A DNA stretch of 64,000 bases from NCBI GenBank assembly GCA_910578105.1, contig CAJTPD010000002.1, forward strand, positions 207,269 through 271,268, in the 5' to 3' direction. Position 1 is the stretch's first letter; each line of letters opens with the position of its first letter. A program made the position numbers and the translations under genes. This document shows positions 8,210 through 18,461 of the stretch, piece by piece. The notes beneath the pieces were generated by a model, which was not told where the DNA came from, did not search any database, and saw nothing but the letters and a program-made list of their open reading frames with translations. Source of the DNA: an uncultured Odoribacter sp. GTDB taxonomy: Bacteria; Bacteroidota; Bacteroidia; Bacteroidales; Marinifilaceae.

Positions 8210-8452
8210 CTATTTTAGCAATTTGTCGATGACTTTGCACATTTCCTCAAATTCCGCCGGTTCATAAAGTCTTGTCATCATAACAATTTTCCCTTTAAAA
8301 TCGGATAGTTTCTTTTGTGTTCCGTCTGTATATATGATGCGGATGTCGGGGGCTTTATCGCCAATTTTTACAATGTATCCGCGGTCATTATTTTCTGCAT
8401 ATCCGTTCAGGCATAAGATGAAAAGAGTAATAGCCGTAATGATGAATTTCAT
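8210..8452 (-). CDS. Truncated periplasmic redoxin (TlpA/AhpC-like N-terminus)
   Basis: 80 residues with a signal peptide (to ~residue 19). IGDKAPDIRIIYTDGTQKKL and the next few residues (SDFKGKIVMM) are the N-terminal strands of a TlpA/AhpC-TSA redoxin. The sequence then breaks away exactly where the WCxxC active site should be, reading TRLYEPAEFEEMCKVIDKLL to the stop; the C-terminal two thirds of the fold are missing. It is either a decayed remnant or a short redoxin-like protein without redox activity. It is convergent with the DUF1460 gene. Confidence 0.65.
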   Translation of the reverse strand: MKFIITAITLFILCLNGYAENNDRGYIVKIGDKAPDIRIIYTDGTQKKLSDFKGKIVMMTRLYEPAEFEEMCKVIDKLLK

Positions 8453-8551
8453 GGATGATAAATTTGAAAATAATGAAGCAAATCTATAAAATAATCCGGC
8501 ATTTTAGTTTTTATCTTTTACCTTTATCAGTCAAAATTTAAATGGACTGGC

Positions 8552-9493
8552 ATGGAATTGGACCGTTACAAATTGCATTTTGCTCCTTTACAGGGGTATA
8601 CGGACAGTGTGTTCAGAAATGCTTTTGATAAGTATTTCGGGGGAATAGACGTCTATTATACGCCTTTTATCCGCATTGAAAAAGGGAGTTTCCGGAACCG
8701 GGATGTGCGGGATATACAACCGGAAAGGAATACTGTCAGGACATTAATTCCCCAGATTTTGCCAGGTAGCCGGGATGAATTTTGCCGATTGACGGATTTA
8801 TTGATAGAGAAAGGTTATTCATCTGCAGATATAAATTTAGGATGTCCTTTTCCTTTAATTGCGGCGAAACGAAAAGGGGCAGGGATGTTACCTTATCCGG
8901 ACCAGGTTGCCGAAGTTTTAAATGCAGGCAATGAATATCCTGAAATGCGTTTTTCGGTAAAAATGCGTTTAGGTTGGGAAAATGTTAGCGAATGTATAGA
9001 TGTATGTAATATTACTAATGCCCTTCGCTTAGAGCACATCACGATTCATGCACGAACAGGCAAACAGCAATATAAAGGGGGAACTCATCCTGAAGCGTTC
9101 GCTGCGTTTTATGAAATTTCTTCGCATCCGCTTTTTTATAACGGAGATGTGCATTCGGTAGAGGAAATTCGCCAAATAATACAAAAATTTCCTTTGCTCA
9201 GAGGTGTGTCGATGGGTCGTGGACTACTGTCTTCGCCCTTTATTGGAAAGGAATTTAAAGAAAATGCAACTTTTTCTTTACAACAACGTATGTTTTCGTT
9301 TTTTTCTTTTCATGAAGCTCTCTTTTCGGCCTATTCAGAGGTTTTACAGGGCGAAATTCAGTTGTTGACTAAGATGAAAACGTTGTGGGAATATTTTTTA
9401 CCGGAAACCGACCGGAAGTTATTGAAATGTATTAAAAAGGCGCAAAGGTTATCTCAGTATACGGAAGCTGTCAGAAAAATATTAGCTGTTTAA
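8552..9493 (+). CDS. tRNA-dihydrouridine synthase (Dus family)
   Basis: 313 residues, a TIM-barrel flavoenzyme that reduces uridine to dihydrouridine in tRNA D-loops. The N-terminal FAPLQGYTDSVFRNAF matches the FMN-binding APMxGxT(D) block, INLGCPFP carries the catalytic Cys (~residue 96), and HARTGKQQYKG and GRGLLSSPFIGKEF are the usual late motifs. Which uridines it modifies cannot be read from sequence. The DUF454 gene follows 14 bp later. Confidence 0.94.
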   Translation: MELDRYKLHFAPLQGYTDSVFRNAFDKYFGGIDVYYTPFIRIEKGSFRNRDVRDIQPERNTVRTLIPQILPGSRDEFCRLTDLLIEKGYSSADINLGCPFPLIAAKRKGAGMLPYPDQVAEVLNAGNEYPEMRFSVKMRLGWENVSECIDVCNITNALRLEHITIHARTGKQQYKGGTHPEAFAAFYEISSHPLFYNGDVHSVEEIRQIIQKFPLLRGVSMGRGLLSSPFIGKEFKENATFSLQQRMFSFFSFHEALFSAYSEVLQGEIQLLTKMKTLWEYFLPETDRKLLKCIKKAQRLSQYTEAVRKILAV

Positions 9494-9507
9494 TTCCGGA
9501 GGGTTTT

Positions 9508-9897
9508 ATGAAAAAGGTATTGTTTATAGCGGTGGGGGTTATTTCGGTGGTATTGGGGGTAATCGGGATTTTTGTTCCGGGATTGCCGACAACTCCTTTT
9601 TTATTGCTTAGTTCATGGTTGTTTTATAAAAGTTCAGACCGTTTGTATAATTGGCTCCACCGTTCGTCACTGGGGAAATATATACGCCGTTATGAATCGC
9701 GTGAAGGGATGAGTAAGGGAGCTAAATTATTTTCCATAGCCTGTATGTGGCTTATGATTTATATATCTGCATTTTGGATTCTGGAAAGTTTAAAAATAAG
9801 GCTGTTTTTGCTGATATTAGGGGCTATCGGAACAGGATGTGTACTTTTTATCGTACCTGCGGCTAAAAATGCAAAAGAGGGTAATGTAAAAGAGTGA
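9508..9897 (+). CDS. DUF454 (YbaN-like) inner-membrane protein
   Basis: 129 residues with helices at about residues 3-25, 70-88 and 90-112. GIFVPGLPTTPFLLLSSWLF is the diagnostic DUF454 segment. The function of the family is unknown. It is probably co-transcribed with the dihydrouridine synthase gene and ends 7 bp before the convergent leuS stop. Confidence 0.9.
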   Translation: MKKVLFIAVGVISVVLGVIGIFVPGLPTTPFLLLSSWLFYKSSDRLYNWLHRSSLGKYIRRYESREGMSKGAKLFSIACMWLMIYISAFWILESLKIRLFLLILGAIGTGCVLFIVPAAKNAKEGNVKE

Positions 9898-9904
9898 CCG
9901 GAAT

Positions 9905-12676
9905 TTATCCGATCACTACATTGACAATTTTTTTCGGTACGATAATCATTTTCCGGATTTCTTTTCCTTCCAGCCATTTTTCTGCCTCCGGAGAGGTTCT
10001 CACTGCAGTTTCAATTTCTGCATGGGTTGCAGTTAACGGTATGGACAATTTGAATCTTACCTTACCGTTGAAAGACACCGGATATTCGAAACTATCTTCT
10101 GTGAGATATTTCTCTTCCCATTGCGGAAAATTTGCTCCGGTTACGCTGGTTTTGTGTCCGAGCAGGTGCCATAATTCTTCTGCGATATGCGGAGCATAGG
10201 GGGCGATAGCGATGACAAGCGGTTCCAGTACGGCTCTTTTATTGCATTTCAGGGCTGTCAGTTCGTTGGTGCAAATCATGAAAGCCGGAATGGAAGTATT
10301 GAAAGAAAAATTTTCTATATCGTATTCAATTTTTTTCAATGTTTTATGAAGTATTTTCCACTCTTCCTTATTGGGTTCTTCATCGCTTACGGTGAAGTTT
10401 TCGTTGTTCCGGAAGAGACGCCAGAATTTGCGCAGGAATTTGTAAACGCCGTCAATACCTTGTGTATCCCAGGGTTTGTGTGCTTCCAGCGGTCCTAAAA
10501 ACATTTCATACAGACGCAAGGTGTCTGCACCGAATTGTTCGATGATGTCGTCCGGATTGACAACGTTGAACATGGATTTGGACATTTTCTCTACAGCCCA
10601 GCCGCAAACGTATTTTCCGTCTTCAAGGATAAATTCGGCATTGGCGTAGTCCGGCATCCATTTTTTGAATGCTTCGGTGTCCAGAATGTCATTTTTGACG
10701 ATATTTACGTCTACATGAATTTCTGTTGTTTCATACTGGTTTTTCAAGCCGGCAGATACGAATTTATTGGTTCCGACAATGCGGTATACAAAATTGGACC
10801 GTCCTTGTATCATGCCTTGGTTTATCAGCTTTTTAAAAGGTTCCGGTTCACAGATTATACCCAAATCATACAGGAACATGTTCCAGAAACGGGAATATAT
10901 CAGATGTCCGGTAGCATGTTCGGCTCCTCCCAGGTAGAGATCCACATTTCTCCAGTAATTATTTGCTTCATGACTTACAATGGCTTTATCGTTATGCGGA
11001 TCCATATAACGGAGATAGTATGCAGATGAACCTGCAAATCCGGGCATAGTGTTTAATTCAATGGAATCACCTTCCGCAGTTTTCCAGTTTTTAGCCCGCC
11101 CAAGCGGCGGTTCTCCGGTTTCTGTTGGCAAATATTTATCGATCTCGGGTAATTCCAGGGGTAATAAGGATTCATCCATCATGTAAGGCATATTTTCCTT
11201 ATAGTATACAGGGAACGGTTCTCCCCAGTAGCGTTGGCGGCTGAATATGGCATCCCGTAAGCGGTAATTGATTTTGCTTTTTCCAATGCCGCGTTTTTCT
11301 ACATCTTCGGCAATAAATTTAATTGCTTCTTTTACTTCCAGCCCGTTGATGATTCCACTGTTAATCATTTTGCCTTCTTTGGCGTCGTAGGAGCTTTCGC
11401 TCAGGTCAATGGTCTGGCCGTTGTCAATGACAGGAACAACGGGCAGATTGAATTTACGGGCAAAGGCGTAATCCCGGCTGTCATGTGCAGGTACAGCCAT
11501 AATAGCTCCTGTTCCGTAGCCGGCCAATACATATTCGCTGATCCATACAGGTATAGCCTCATTTGTAAAAGGATTGATAGCATAAGAGCCTGTGAATACG
11601 CCGGTTACAGTTTTTACTTCGCTTTGGCGTTCTCTTTCCGTCCGTTTGGTCACATATTCCAGATAATCTGTTACTTCCTTTTCCTGCTCCGGGGTTGTCA
11701 ACGGTTTTACATATTCGCTTTCGGGTGCCAGTACCATAAAACTTACTCCATATATGGTATCCGGACGGGTGGTGAAGATTTTCAGTTGCATGTCCGAATC
11801 TTTGACATTAAACGTAATGTCAGCACCCTGCGAGCGGCCGATCCAGTTGCGTTGAATGTCTTTCAGAGAATCCGACCATTCCAATTGCTCAAGGCCATCC
11901 AGTAAACGTTGGGCATAAGCAGATACACGTAAAGACCATTGGCGCATATTTTTCTGTATGACCGGATAGCCTCCCCGGACGGAAAGTCCGTCCTTTACTT
12001 CGTCATTGGCTAAAACGGTTCCCAATTGGGGACACCAGTTTACCATTGTATCAGCCAGATAAGCAATCCGGTAATTCAATAAAAGGGCCGATTGTTCTTT
12101 TTTGTTCATCGCATTCCATTCTTCTGCCGTGAAAAACGGAACTTCTGAACTTGCCGCATGAATATTTTTATTGCCCTCTTTGACGAAAATGGAAATCAGT
12201 TTGCTGATGGGTTCGGCTTTCTGACTTTCTTTGTTGAACCAATGGTTGAACATTTGGATAAATGCCCATTGTGTCCATTTGTAATAGCAAGGGTCGCAAG
12301 TGCGGACTTCCCGGTCCCAGTCGAATGAAAATCCGATTTTATCCAGTTGTTCCCTGTAACGGGCAATATTTTTTTCTGTAGTGACGGCGGGGTGTTGTCC
12401 TGTCTGAATGGCGTATTGTTCGGCAGGAAGACCATATGCGTCGAATCCCATCGGGTGCAGTACATTGAAACCTTTCAGGCGTTTATACCTGGAATAAATG
12501 TCGGAAGCAATGTAACCAAGAGGATGGCCGACATGCAGCCCGGCTCCCGACGGATATGGAAACATATCCAAAACGTAATATTTGGGTTTTGACGGGTTTG
12601 TGTCTACTTTGTATGTCTGGTTTTCTTTCCAGTAGTTTTGCCATTTTTGTTCTACTTCCTTGAAATTATATTCCAT
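9905..12676 (-). CDS. leuS: Leucyl-tRNA synthetase
   Basis: 923 residues, full-length class I enzyme that charges tRNA-Leu. The HIGH motif appears as HVGH (residues 48-51) and KMSKS is at 697-701. Between them is the CP1 editing domain with TTRPDT and AHDSRDY signatures. A segment of about 55 residues just before KMSKS ([20 protein letters not shown] onward) follows the form seen in Bacteroidota LeuS. The TATCTTTG box at 12726-12733 is a likely -7 element ~50 nt upstream of the start. Confidence 0.98.
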   Translation of the reverse strand: MEYNFKEVEQKWQNYWKENQTYKVDTNPSKPKYYVLDMFPYPSGAGLHVGHPLGYIASDIYSRYKRLKGFNVLHPMGFDAYGLPAEQYAIQTGQHPAVTTEKNIARYREQLDKIGFSFDWDREVRTCDPCYYKWTQWAFIQMFNHWFNKESQKAEPISKLISIFVKEGNKNIHAASSEVPFFTAEEWNAMNKKEQSALLLNYRIAYLADTMVNWCPQLGTVLANDEVKDGLSVRGGYPVIQKNMRQWSLRVSAYAQRLLDGLEQLEWSDSLKDIQRNWIGRSQGADITFNVKDSDMQLKIFTTRPDTIYGVSFMVLAPESEYVKPLTTPEQEKEVTDYLEYVTKRTERERQSEVKTVTGVFTGSYAINPFTNEAIPVWISEYVLAGYGTGAIMAVPAHDSRDYAFARKFNLPVVPVIDNGQTIDLSESSYDAKEGKMINSGIINGLEVKEAIKFIAEDVEKRGIGKSKINYRLRDAIFSRQRYWGEPFPVYYKENMPYMMDESLLPLELPEIDKYLPTETGEPPLGRAKNWKTAEGDSIELNTMPGFAGSSAYYLRYMDPHNDKAIVSHEANNYWRNVDLYLGGAEHATGHLIYSRFWNMFLYDLGIICEPEPFKKLINQGMIQGRSNFVYRIVGTNKFVSAGLKNQYETTEIHVDVNIVKNDILDTEAFKKWMPDYANAEFILEDGKYVCGWAVEKMSKSMFNVVNPDDIIEQFGADTLRLYEMFLGPLEAHKPWDTQGIDGVYKFLRKFWRLFRNNENFTVSDEEPNKEEWKILHKTLKKIEYDIENFSFNTSIPAFMICTNELTALKCNKRAVLEPLVIAIAPYAPHIAEELWHLLGHKTSVTGANFPQWEEKYLTEDSFEYPVSFNGKVRFKLSIPLTATHAEIETAVRTSPEAEKWLEGKEIRKMIIVPKKIVNVVIG

Positions 12677-12725
12677 GATGGTATAAATTTATATGTGCTA
12701 ATATCCGAATTTACAAATGAGTGTA

Positions 12726-12733
12726 CAAAGATA
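12726..12733 (-). promoter_or_regulatory. -7 box for leuS
   Basis: TATCTTTG on the minus strand fits TAnnTTTG, 50 nt upstream of the leuS start. No convincing -33 box is seen at the right spacing. Confidence 0.45.
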
Positions 12734-12788
12734 ACACTTAATTTATTACTTTCGTAACCGATTGTGCTAAATCCATATTCAGATTATT

Positions 12789-14222
12789 ATGACAACCGGG
12801 TTTGTATTGACCATTCTCCTTTCGTATTTTGGATTATTGATTTTGATTAGCTTTTTTACTTCCCGGAAAGCTGATAACGCTGCTTTTTTCACGGCCAACC
12901 GGACTTCACCCTGGTATTTGGTGGCTTTTGGAATGATAGGTGCTCAGTTGTCCGGAGTGACTTTTATATCTATCCCCGGCGAAGTGGGGAATAGTGCGTG
13001 GACGTATTTGCCCGTCGTTATGGGGAATTGCATTGGTTATGTGATTATTGCACTGGTTTTGCTTCCTTTGTTTTACAAACTGAATCTGATATCCATTTAT
13101 TCGTGGTTAGGTACCCGTTTCGGAGAAAAAGCCCGTTTGACAGGTTCATTTTTTTTTATCATTTCACAATTAATCGGGGCTTCTTTCCGTCTTTTTCTTG
13201 TGGTAGGTGTATTACAGTTGGCTTTTTTTAATGCGGTAGGAATTCCTTTTGGAGTGACTGTATTTATAACGATAGGATTAGTATGGGTATATACGTTCCG
13301 GGGAGGTATAAAAACAATTGTTTGGACTGATGCTTTGCAGACTGTATTTATGCTGGTGTCTGTGGTACTTACCATTATTGTTATTTGTCATGCGCTTGAT
13401 TTTAATTTTAGCGGAATGATTACATCGGTGCGGGAAAGTTCGTTATCCCGGACTTTTGATTTTGATTGGCGTTCGGGGCATAATGCAGTGAAACAATTTT
13501 TGGCCGGGATAGCTATTACCGTATCCCTGAACGGTTTGGATCAGAATATGATGCAAAAGAATTTGACTTGCAGAACATTGAAGGCTTGCCGGACAAATAT
13601 GTTTTCTTTTTCTTTTTTCTTTCTGTTGACTAATGTGCTTTTTTTGTTGTTGGGTGTTTTACTTTATTTGTATGCGGAAAAATATAATATAGAATTGCCT
13701 TGCAAGTCGGACGATGTTTTTGCTTTTTTGTCTTTGAACTATTTTGGTCTGACAGTCGGTGTATTCTTTTTATTAGGGATTACAGCAGCTGCTTATTCTT
13801 CGGTAGATTCATCCCTGACTGCTCTGACCACTTCTTTTTCTATAGATTTTCTTAAGATGGAGCTGTGTGATTCTGCTCATAAGCGGAAAAGAATATGGGT
13901 ACACTTGTCTTTTTCTGTTCTGATGTGTTTGGTGATTATTTTATTCAGGGAGTTAAACGATAGTAGTGTAATTAATGCTGTGTTTAAAGCTGTCGGATAT
14001 ACTTATGGCCCGATTCTGGCTCTGTTTGTTTTTGGACTGGCAACGAAATATAAAGTAAAAGAAAGATATTTGCCTTTTGTTTGTTTGCTTGCTCCGTTGC
14101 TTTCCTACATTATAAATTGTTATTCCGAACAATGGTTATGGGGGTATCGGTTCGGATTTGAAATACTTTTGTTGAATGCTTTTATTTGTTTTACAGGGTT
14201 GTGGTTGTTCCGGCGGAAATAA
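12789..14222 (+). CDS. Sodium:solute symporter family protein
   Basis: 477 residues with about 13 hydrophobic helices. TFISIPGEVGNSAWTYLP, FRGGIKTIVWTDALQTVFM and the late AAAYSSVDSSLTALTTSFSI segment are SSS-family hallmarks; the last contains the Ser/Thr residues that form the Na2 sodium site. Substrates in the family range from sugars and sialic acid to proline; this one cannot be assigned. It is divergent from leuS, and a SPOR lipoprotein gene lies about 100 bp downstream. Confidence 0.94.
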   Translation: MTTGFVLTILLSYFGLLILISFFTSRKADNAAFFTANRTSPWYLVAFGMIGAQLSGVTFISIPGEVGNSAWTYLPVVMGNCIGYVIIALVLLPLFYKLNLISIYSWLGTRFGEKARLTGSFFFIISQLIGASFRLFLVVGVLQLAFFNAVGIPFGVTVFITIGLVWVYTFRGGIKTIVWTDALQTVFMLVSVVLTIIVICHALDFNFSGMITSVRESSLSRTFDFDWRSGHNAVKQFLAGIAITVSLNGLDQNMMQKNLTCRTLKACRTNMFSFSFFFLLTNVLFLLLGVLLYLYAEKYNIELPCKSDDVFAFLSLNYFGLTVGVFFLLGITAAAYSSVDSSLTALTTSFSIDFLKMELCDSAHKRKRIWVHLSFSVLMCLVIILFRELNDSSVINAVFKAVGYTYGPILALFVFGLATKYKVKERYLPFVCLLAPLLSYIINCYSEQWLWGYRFGFEILLLNAFICFTGLWLFRRK

Positions 14223-14320
14223 GTTTGTTGTAAAAATTAATTTTCAGTTTGTTAAAATTGTTTTATAGTATTACCTTTAGCCCCGTAAAAGCGTAATAGT
14301 GATATGTAAATTACTACGGT

Positions 14321-14716
14321 ATGAGAATTATAGTTATTTTGTTAGCTTTCTTATGGGTTGGTTTGATTACAGCTTGTAAAGACAAGAAAAAAAATGTAGA
14401 ACTGACGGAGCAAAAAGTAGAAGTTTTGGAAGTAGTACAGCCGGAGCCTGTTGCTCCGCCGCAAGAAGAACCAAAACCAGAGGTAAAACAGGTTAATTAT
14501 CATCTGGTTGCCGGTTGTTTTAAAGTGTATGACAATGCAGTACGTCTGAATGCTAAATTATTGGACCAAGGATATGATTCAAGGATTATACCTTTTTACA
14601 ATATGAGCATGGTGACTTATGACGGCTATGAAACGCGTCAGGAGGCACAGTATGCATTGAATCAGATTGTAAAGGAACCTGGTAAAAAAATGACCTGGGT
14701 ATATCCGGTGAAATAA
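14321..14716 (+). CDS. SPOR-domain lipoprotein
   Basis: 131 residues. The signal peptide ends in a lipobox (LITAC, Cys19). A Pro/Glu-rich linker (~30-55) leads to a SPOR domain (~residues 58-131, YHLVAGCFKVYDNAVRLNAK through MTWVYPVK). SPOR domains bind glycan strands stripped of stem peptides at division sites, so this small protein probably marks septal peptidoglycan. Confidence 0.9.
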   Translation: MRIIVILLAFLWVGLITACKDKKKNVELTEQKVEVLEVVQPEPVAPPQEEPKPEVKQVNYHLVAGCFKVYDNAVRLNAKLLDQGYDSRIIPFYNMSMVTYDGYETRQEAQYALNQIVKEPGKKMTWVYPVK

Positions 14717-14870
14717 ACGGCAATCCTGATTGACGGACAAACAAAAAACGGAGTGTGTGTTAAAATCTTATAATTGATTTTGATATGCACTCTTATGATT
14801 TTTTACAGAAACAGGCAGGTGTTTTGGGTTGTTGAACGGTCAATATTTAATTGTTCGGGTAATTTTTGTA

Positions 14871-15737
14871 TTACAATTCGATGCCTGTTACTTTTCTCAG
14901 TATATATCCGATAAAAAAACTGATGGTAGCTATGCCCAGACTGATGCTGACCATTTCCACAAACCGGTGTTTAAAACTTTCCGTTTTAACTACAGAATAA
15001 TAATAATTAAAGATAGCGATGATTGCCAATGCTCCGGTAAGGCAGATGCCCAATCCCCAATATACATTGGGTAGCATGACAAAGGGCAGTATCAGTATTG
15101 TGACCGTAATGATATAAGCAATTCCGGTATAAATGGCTGCTTTCAGGGCATTTTTAGAAGGATTTTTTTCGGCTTTGGTGGATAAATACTCGGAAGCAGC
15201 CATTGAAAGTGCTGCTGCGATTCCGGTAATGGCTCCGGTAAGTGCCACTAATTTTGAATGTTGCAAAGCGAAGGTGTATCCTGCTAATGCTCCGGTAAAT
15301 TCCACCAAGGCATCGTTCAGGCCTAAAACAACAGAGCCGATGTAATTCAGTCCGTCTTCATCAATTAATTTTATAAGTTTGGTTTCGTGAACTTCTTCTT
15401 CCTGTGCTATTTGCTGAAGTTCTTTCAATGCCGGATGTTTATCATATGCTTTTTGTGCCAGTTTTTCTTCTTTTTCCATGAATTTGATGCTGAAAGTCAG
15501 TCCGAACAACCGTGCTATCCAAGTATATGTATAAACTTTTCTCATTTTAGGAGCGGGTAGTTTTCCGGTATATTTTTTCAGTAATTGGTAATGTCCGAAT
15601 TCTTCCTCCGATAATTCTGCCAGTATAGTCTTGTTGTTTTTATTTTTCTGCAGGGCAGCAAGCTGTTTGTAAATGTGGTATGCGGTGATTTCGTTTATCT
15701 GGAATTGCAGGAATTGTTTTTTGGTTTCGGGGGTCAT
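14871..15737 (-). CDS. VIT1/CCC1-like iron-manganese transporter with N-terminal ferritin-like domain
   Basis: 288 residues. Residues ~1-130 are a rubrerythrin/ferritin-like helical domain with metal-ligand patterns ITAYHIYKQL, EEEFGHYQLL and EEEVHETKL. Residues ~135-288 are a VIT1/CCC1 membrane domain of five helices starting NYIGSVVLGLNDALVEFTGA. Plant and yeast VIT1/CCC1 proteins move Fe2+ or Mn2+ out of the cytosol; bacterial versions with the soluble domain (like MbfA) export iron under oxidative stress. A stable hairpin lies in the 5' region at 15778-15816. Confidence 0.92.
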   Translation of the reverse strand: MTPETKKQFLQFQINEITAYHIYKQLAALQKNKNNKTILAELSEEEFGHYQLLKKYTGKLPAPKMRKVYTYTWIARLFGLTFSIKFMEKEEKLAQKAYDKHPALKELQQIAQEEEVHETKLIKLIDEDGLNYIGSVVLGLNDALVEFTGALAGYTFALQHSKLVALTGAITGIAAALSMAASEYLSTKAEKNPSKNALKAAIYTGIAYIITVTILILPFVMLPNVYWGLGICLTGALAIIAIFNYYYSVVKTESFKHRFVEMVSISLGIATISFFIGYILRKVTGIEL

Positions 15738-15777
15738 GGTAGTTATGTAAATTAAGCCGTGTGCAGATGTAAATTAT

Positions 15778-15816
15778 GTGTTTTCCGGTTGTCGTGTTCC
15801 GTGATCCGGAAAACAC
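15778..15816. repeat. Perfect 11-bp inverted repeat between prs and the VIT1-like gene
   Basis: GTGTTTTCCGG (15778-15788) and CCGGAAAACAC (15806-15816) flank a 17-nt loop. There is no U-run on either side. It sits downstream of the prs terminator and about 40 nt upstream of the VIT1-like start, so it may be a leader hairpin or an operator. Confidence 0.6.
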
Positions 15817-15871
15817 GGATTCTGATTTATTAAATTTCCTTTACGGATAAAAGGGAAGAATTGTTCTGCTC

Positions 15872-15905
15872 AAAAAAAAGAAAGCGAAGCCGGAGCTTCG
15901 CTTTC
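15872..15905 (-). terminator. Intrinsic terminator of prs
   Basis: On the minus strand GAAAGCGAAGC and GCTTCGCTTTC form an 11-bp stem around a short loop, followed by eight T. It lies 20 bp past the prs stop. Confidence 0.9.
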
Positions 15906-15924
15906 AGAATATTTTATGCAAATA

Positions 15925-16863
15925 TTACAAGATAAAATGATCGCTGATGGATTTATGTTCAACGACATTCCGGATGGTTTCCGCAAACATGTCGGCAACA
16001 GAAATCACTTTAATTTTAGAGGATTCTTGCCTTTGCGGAATAGAATCTGTAAAAACAACTTCATCCAGTGCTGATTTTTCAATATTTTTGTAAGCTTTAC
16101 CTGAAAGTACAGCATGAATGGCAACCGCACGTACACTTTTTGCACCTTTTTCTTTCAGGATTCCGGCGGCTTTACAGATTGTACCGGCAGTGTCAATCAT
16201 ATCGTCTACAATAACGATATTTTTGTTTTCTACATCCCCGATTACTTTCATATCGGCCACTTCGTTCGGTCTTTCACGGGTTTTGTGGCATATGATTAAT
16301 CCTGAATCAAAGAATTTGGCCCAGGAATTCGCCCGTTTGGAACCGCCGATATCCGGTGAAGCAATGGCCAGGTTTTCCAGTTTCAGGGAACGGATATAAG
16401 GAGCCAGTACGCTTGAACCGTACAAGTGGTCCACGGGAATATCGAAAAATCCCTGAATCTGATCTGCATGCAGGTCCATTGTCATAATCCGGTCAACTCC
16501 TGCCGCGTGTAGCAGGTTAGCTACTAATTTTGCCCCGATGGCTACACGTGGGCGGTCTTTCCGGTCTTGACGGGCAAAACCGAAATAAGGAATTACTGCG
16601 ATGACTTTATAGGCTGATGCCCGTTTTGCGGCATCAATCATCATTAATAATTCCATCAGGTTGTCACTGGGCGGAAAAGTTGATTGCACGATAAAAACAT
16701 GGTCACCACGAACTGTTTCGTCGTATGCAGTGGCAAATTCTCCGTCACTGAAATGTAATAAAGTTTTTTGACCAAGGTCTAAACCGATAGATTTAGCAAT
16801 TTTTTCAGCAATGTACTTGCTGTTCTCCCCGGAAAAAATTTTAACTTCGGAAAGGTCTGACAT
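15925..16863 (-). CDS. prs: Ribose-phosphate pyrophosphokinase (PRPP synthetase)
   Basis: 312 residues, class I. It makes phosphoribosyl pyrophosphate from ribose 5-phosphate and ATP for nucleotide, His, Trp and NAD synthesis. FSDGE (~residues 39-43), the flexible-loop/ATP motif PYFGFARQDRKDRPR (~95-110) and the PRPP-binding loop IVIVDDMIDTAGTI (~215-229) are all present. It has its own promoter (16942-16972) and a strong terminator, so it is probably monocistronic. Confidence 0.98.
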   Translation of the reverse strand: MSDLSEVKIFSGENSKYIAEKIAKSIGLDLGQKTLLHFSDGEFATAYDETVRGDHVFIVQSTFPPSDNLMELLMMIDAAKRASAYKVIAVIPYFGFARQDRKDRPRVAIGAKLVANLLHAAGVDRIMTMDLHADQIQGFFDIPVDHLYGSSVLAPYIRSLKLENLAIASPDIGGSKRANSWAKFFDSGLIICHKTRERPNEVADMKVIGDVENKNIVIVDDMIDTAGTICKAAGILKEKGAKSVRAVAIHAVLSGKAYKNIEKSALDEVVFTDSIPQRQESSKIKVISVADMFAETIRNVVEHKSISDHFIL

Positions 16864-16941
16864 AATTTAGCCGTTTCAAATATTTATGTATAAAGACGCT
16901 GTAAAATACACACTAAATGCACGTGGCATATAACTATCCGA

Positions 16942-16972
16942 CAAAAGTAAGTAATAAATTGAAAATTGGAAA
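16942..16972 (-). promoter_or_regulatory. prs promoter
   Basis: On the minus strand TTTC (16969-16972) and TACTTTTG (16942-16949) are 19 bp apart, a close match to the Bacteroidota -33/-7 form. The predicted leader is about 70 nt. Confidence 0.6.
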
Positions 16973-17058
16973 TGAAAATTATTTATTTTTTTTGGTTACC
17001 TTTATACCGTTTCATAAGGAATATTTTGTCATTTTAAATCAATTTATAACTAAAATCT

Positions 17059-18423
17059 ATGGAAACATTGGACCAATACATTGAAACGAACAAAGAACGT
17101 TTTTTAAGTGAATTATTTGAATTAATCCGGATTCCTTCGATTTCGTCCGAGGAGCAACATAAACCTGATATGTACCGTTGTGCTGAAAAGTGGAAATCTT
17201 TGTTGCTTGCCGCAGGTGCTGACCGTGCAGAAGTTTATGAAACGAAAGGTAATCCGGTTACTTATGGGGAGAAGATAATAGATCCTTCTTTGCCTACCGT
17301 ATTGGTGTATGGTCATATGGACGTAATGCCGGTGGATCCGGTGGATTTATGGCATACCCAGCCTTTTGAACCGGTGATTAAGGATGGCCGGATTTGGGCG
17401 CGGGGAGCCGATGATGATAAGGGACAAGCTTTTATGCATGCCAAGGCTTTTGAGTATATGGTGAAAACGGGCAACTTGAAATGCAATGTAAAATTTATGA
17501 TAGAAGGGGAAGAAGAAATCGGTTCACCCAGTTTGCCGGAATTTTGCCGGAGTCATAAAGATATGCTGAAAGCTGATATAATATTGGTGTCAGATACCAG
17601 TATGATTGCACCGGATGTGCCGTCTATCACGACAGGACTCCGGGGGCTGGCCTACTGGGAAATAGAAGTTAAAGGACCGGATGCTGATTTACATTCCGGA
17701 ATTTTTGGCGGTGCGGTGGCTAATCCTGCCAATGTGCTTTGTAAGATGATAGGTGATATGATTGATGACAGGGGGCATATTACTATACCTGGTTTCTATG
17801 ATGATGTGCTTGAAGTAAGTACAGAAGAAAGAACAAAAATGGCTAAGGCTCCTTTCGATTTGGAGGTTTATAAAAAATCACTGGGTATCAAAGCTGTTCA
17901 CGGTGAAGAGGGATATTCAACTGGTGAACGGACCGGAATCCGTCCTACTTTTGATGTTTGCGGGATTTGGAGCGGATACACCGGCGAAGGAGCAAAAACT
18001 GTGTTGCCTTCGGTTGCATATGCTAAAGTAAGCAGCCGGTTGGTTCCGAATCAGAAACACGATAAGATAGCTGAACTGTTTAAAACGTATTTTGAGTCGA
18101 TAGCTCCTGAATATGTTCGGGTAAAAGTTACTTATTTGCACGGAGGACCTTCTTATGTATGTCCGATAGAATTGCCTGCCTATAAAGCAGCCGAAAAAGC
18201 CTATGAGGAAGTTTACGGGAAGCAACCGGTACCGGTCCGTTCGGGAGGTAGTATACCTATTATTGCTACTTTTGAAGAAGTGCTGGGCATTAAATCTATT
18301 TTGATGGGATTCGGGTTAGGTTCCGATGCGATTCATTCTCCGAATGAGAATTATCCTTTGGAACAATTTTTCAATGGTATCCGGACGATACCCTTATTTT
18401 ATAAATATTTTACCATGAAATAA
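17059..18423 (+). CDS. M20-family dipeptidase/metallohydrolase
   Basis: 454 residues. Metal-binding motifs of M20 peptidases are seen in order: YGHMDVMPVDP (~residues 93-103), RGADDDKGQ (~114-122), EGEEEIGSPSLPEF (~153-166, catalytic Glu) and VSDTS (~182-186). A dimerisation domain with HSG follows. Similar proteins hydrolyse dipeptides or cysteinylglycine in the cytoplasm. The ATG at 17059 gives the expected METLDQYIETNKERFL start. A strong terminator follows. Confidence 0.94.
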   Translation: METLDQYIETNKERFLSELFELIRIPSISSEEQHKPDMYRCAEKWKSLLLAAGADRAEVYETKGNPVTYGEKIIDPSLPTVLVYGHMDVMPVDPVDLWHTQPFEPVIKDGRIWARGADDDKGQAFMHAKAFEYMVKTGNLKCNVKFMIEGEEEIGSPSLPEFCRSHKDMLKADIILVSDTSMIAPDVPSITTGLRGLAYWEIEVKGPDADLHSGIFGGAVANPANVLCKMIGDMIDDRGHITIPGFYDDVLEVSTEERTKMAKAPFDLEVYKKSLGIKAVHGEEGYSTGERTGIRPTFDVCGIWSGYTGEGAKTVLPSVAYAKVSSRLVPNQKHDKIAELFKTYFESIAPEYVRVKVTYLHGGPSYVCPIELPAYKAAEKAYEEVYGKQPVPVRSGGSIPIIATFEEVLGIKSILMGFGLGSDAIHSPNENYPLEQFFNGIRTIPLFYKYFTMK

Positions 18424-18461
18424 AAGGCCGGTCTCTGCTACCGACGGGAATATGTTTCATG

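Noticed and set aside
10535-11029. 164-residue plus-strand ORF inside leuS
   Set aside because: Antisense shadow of a conserved gene; no family resemblance.
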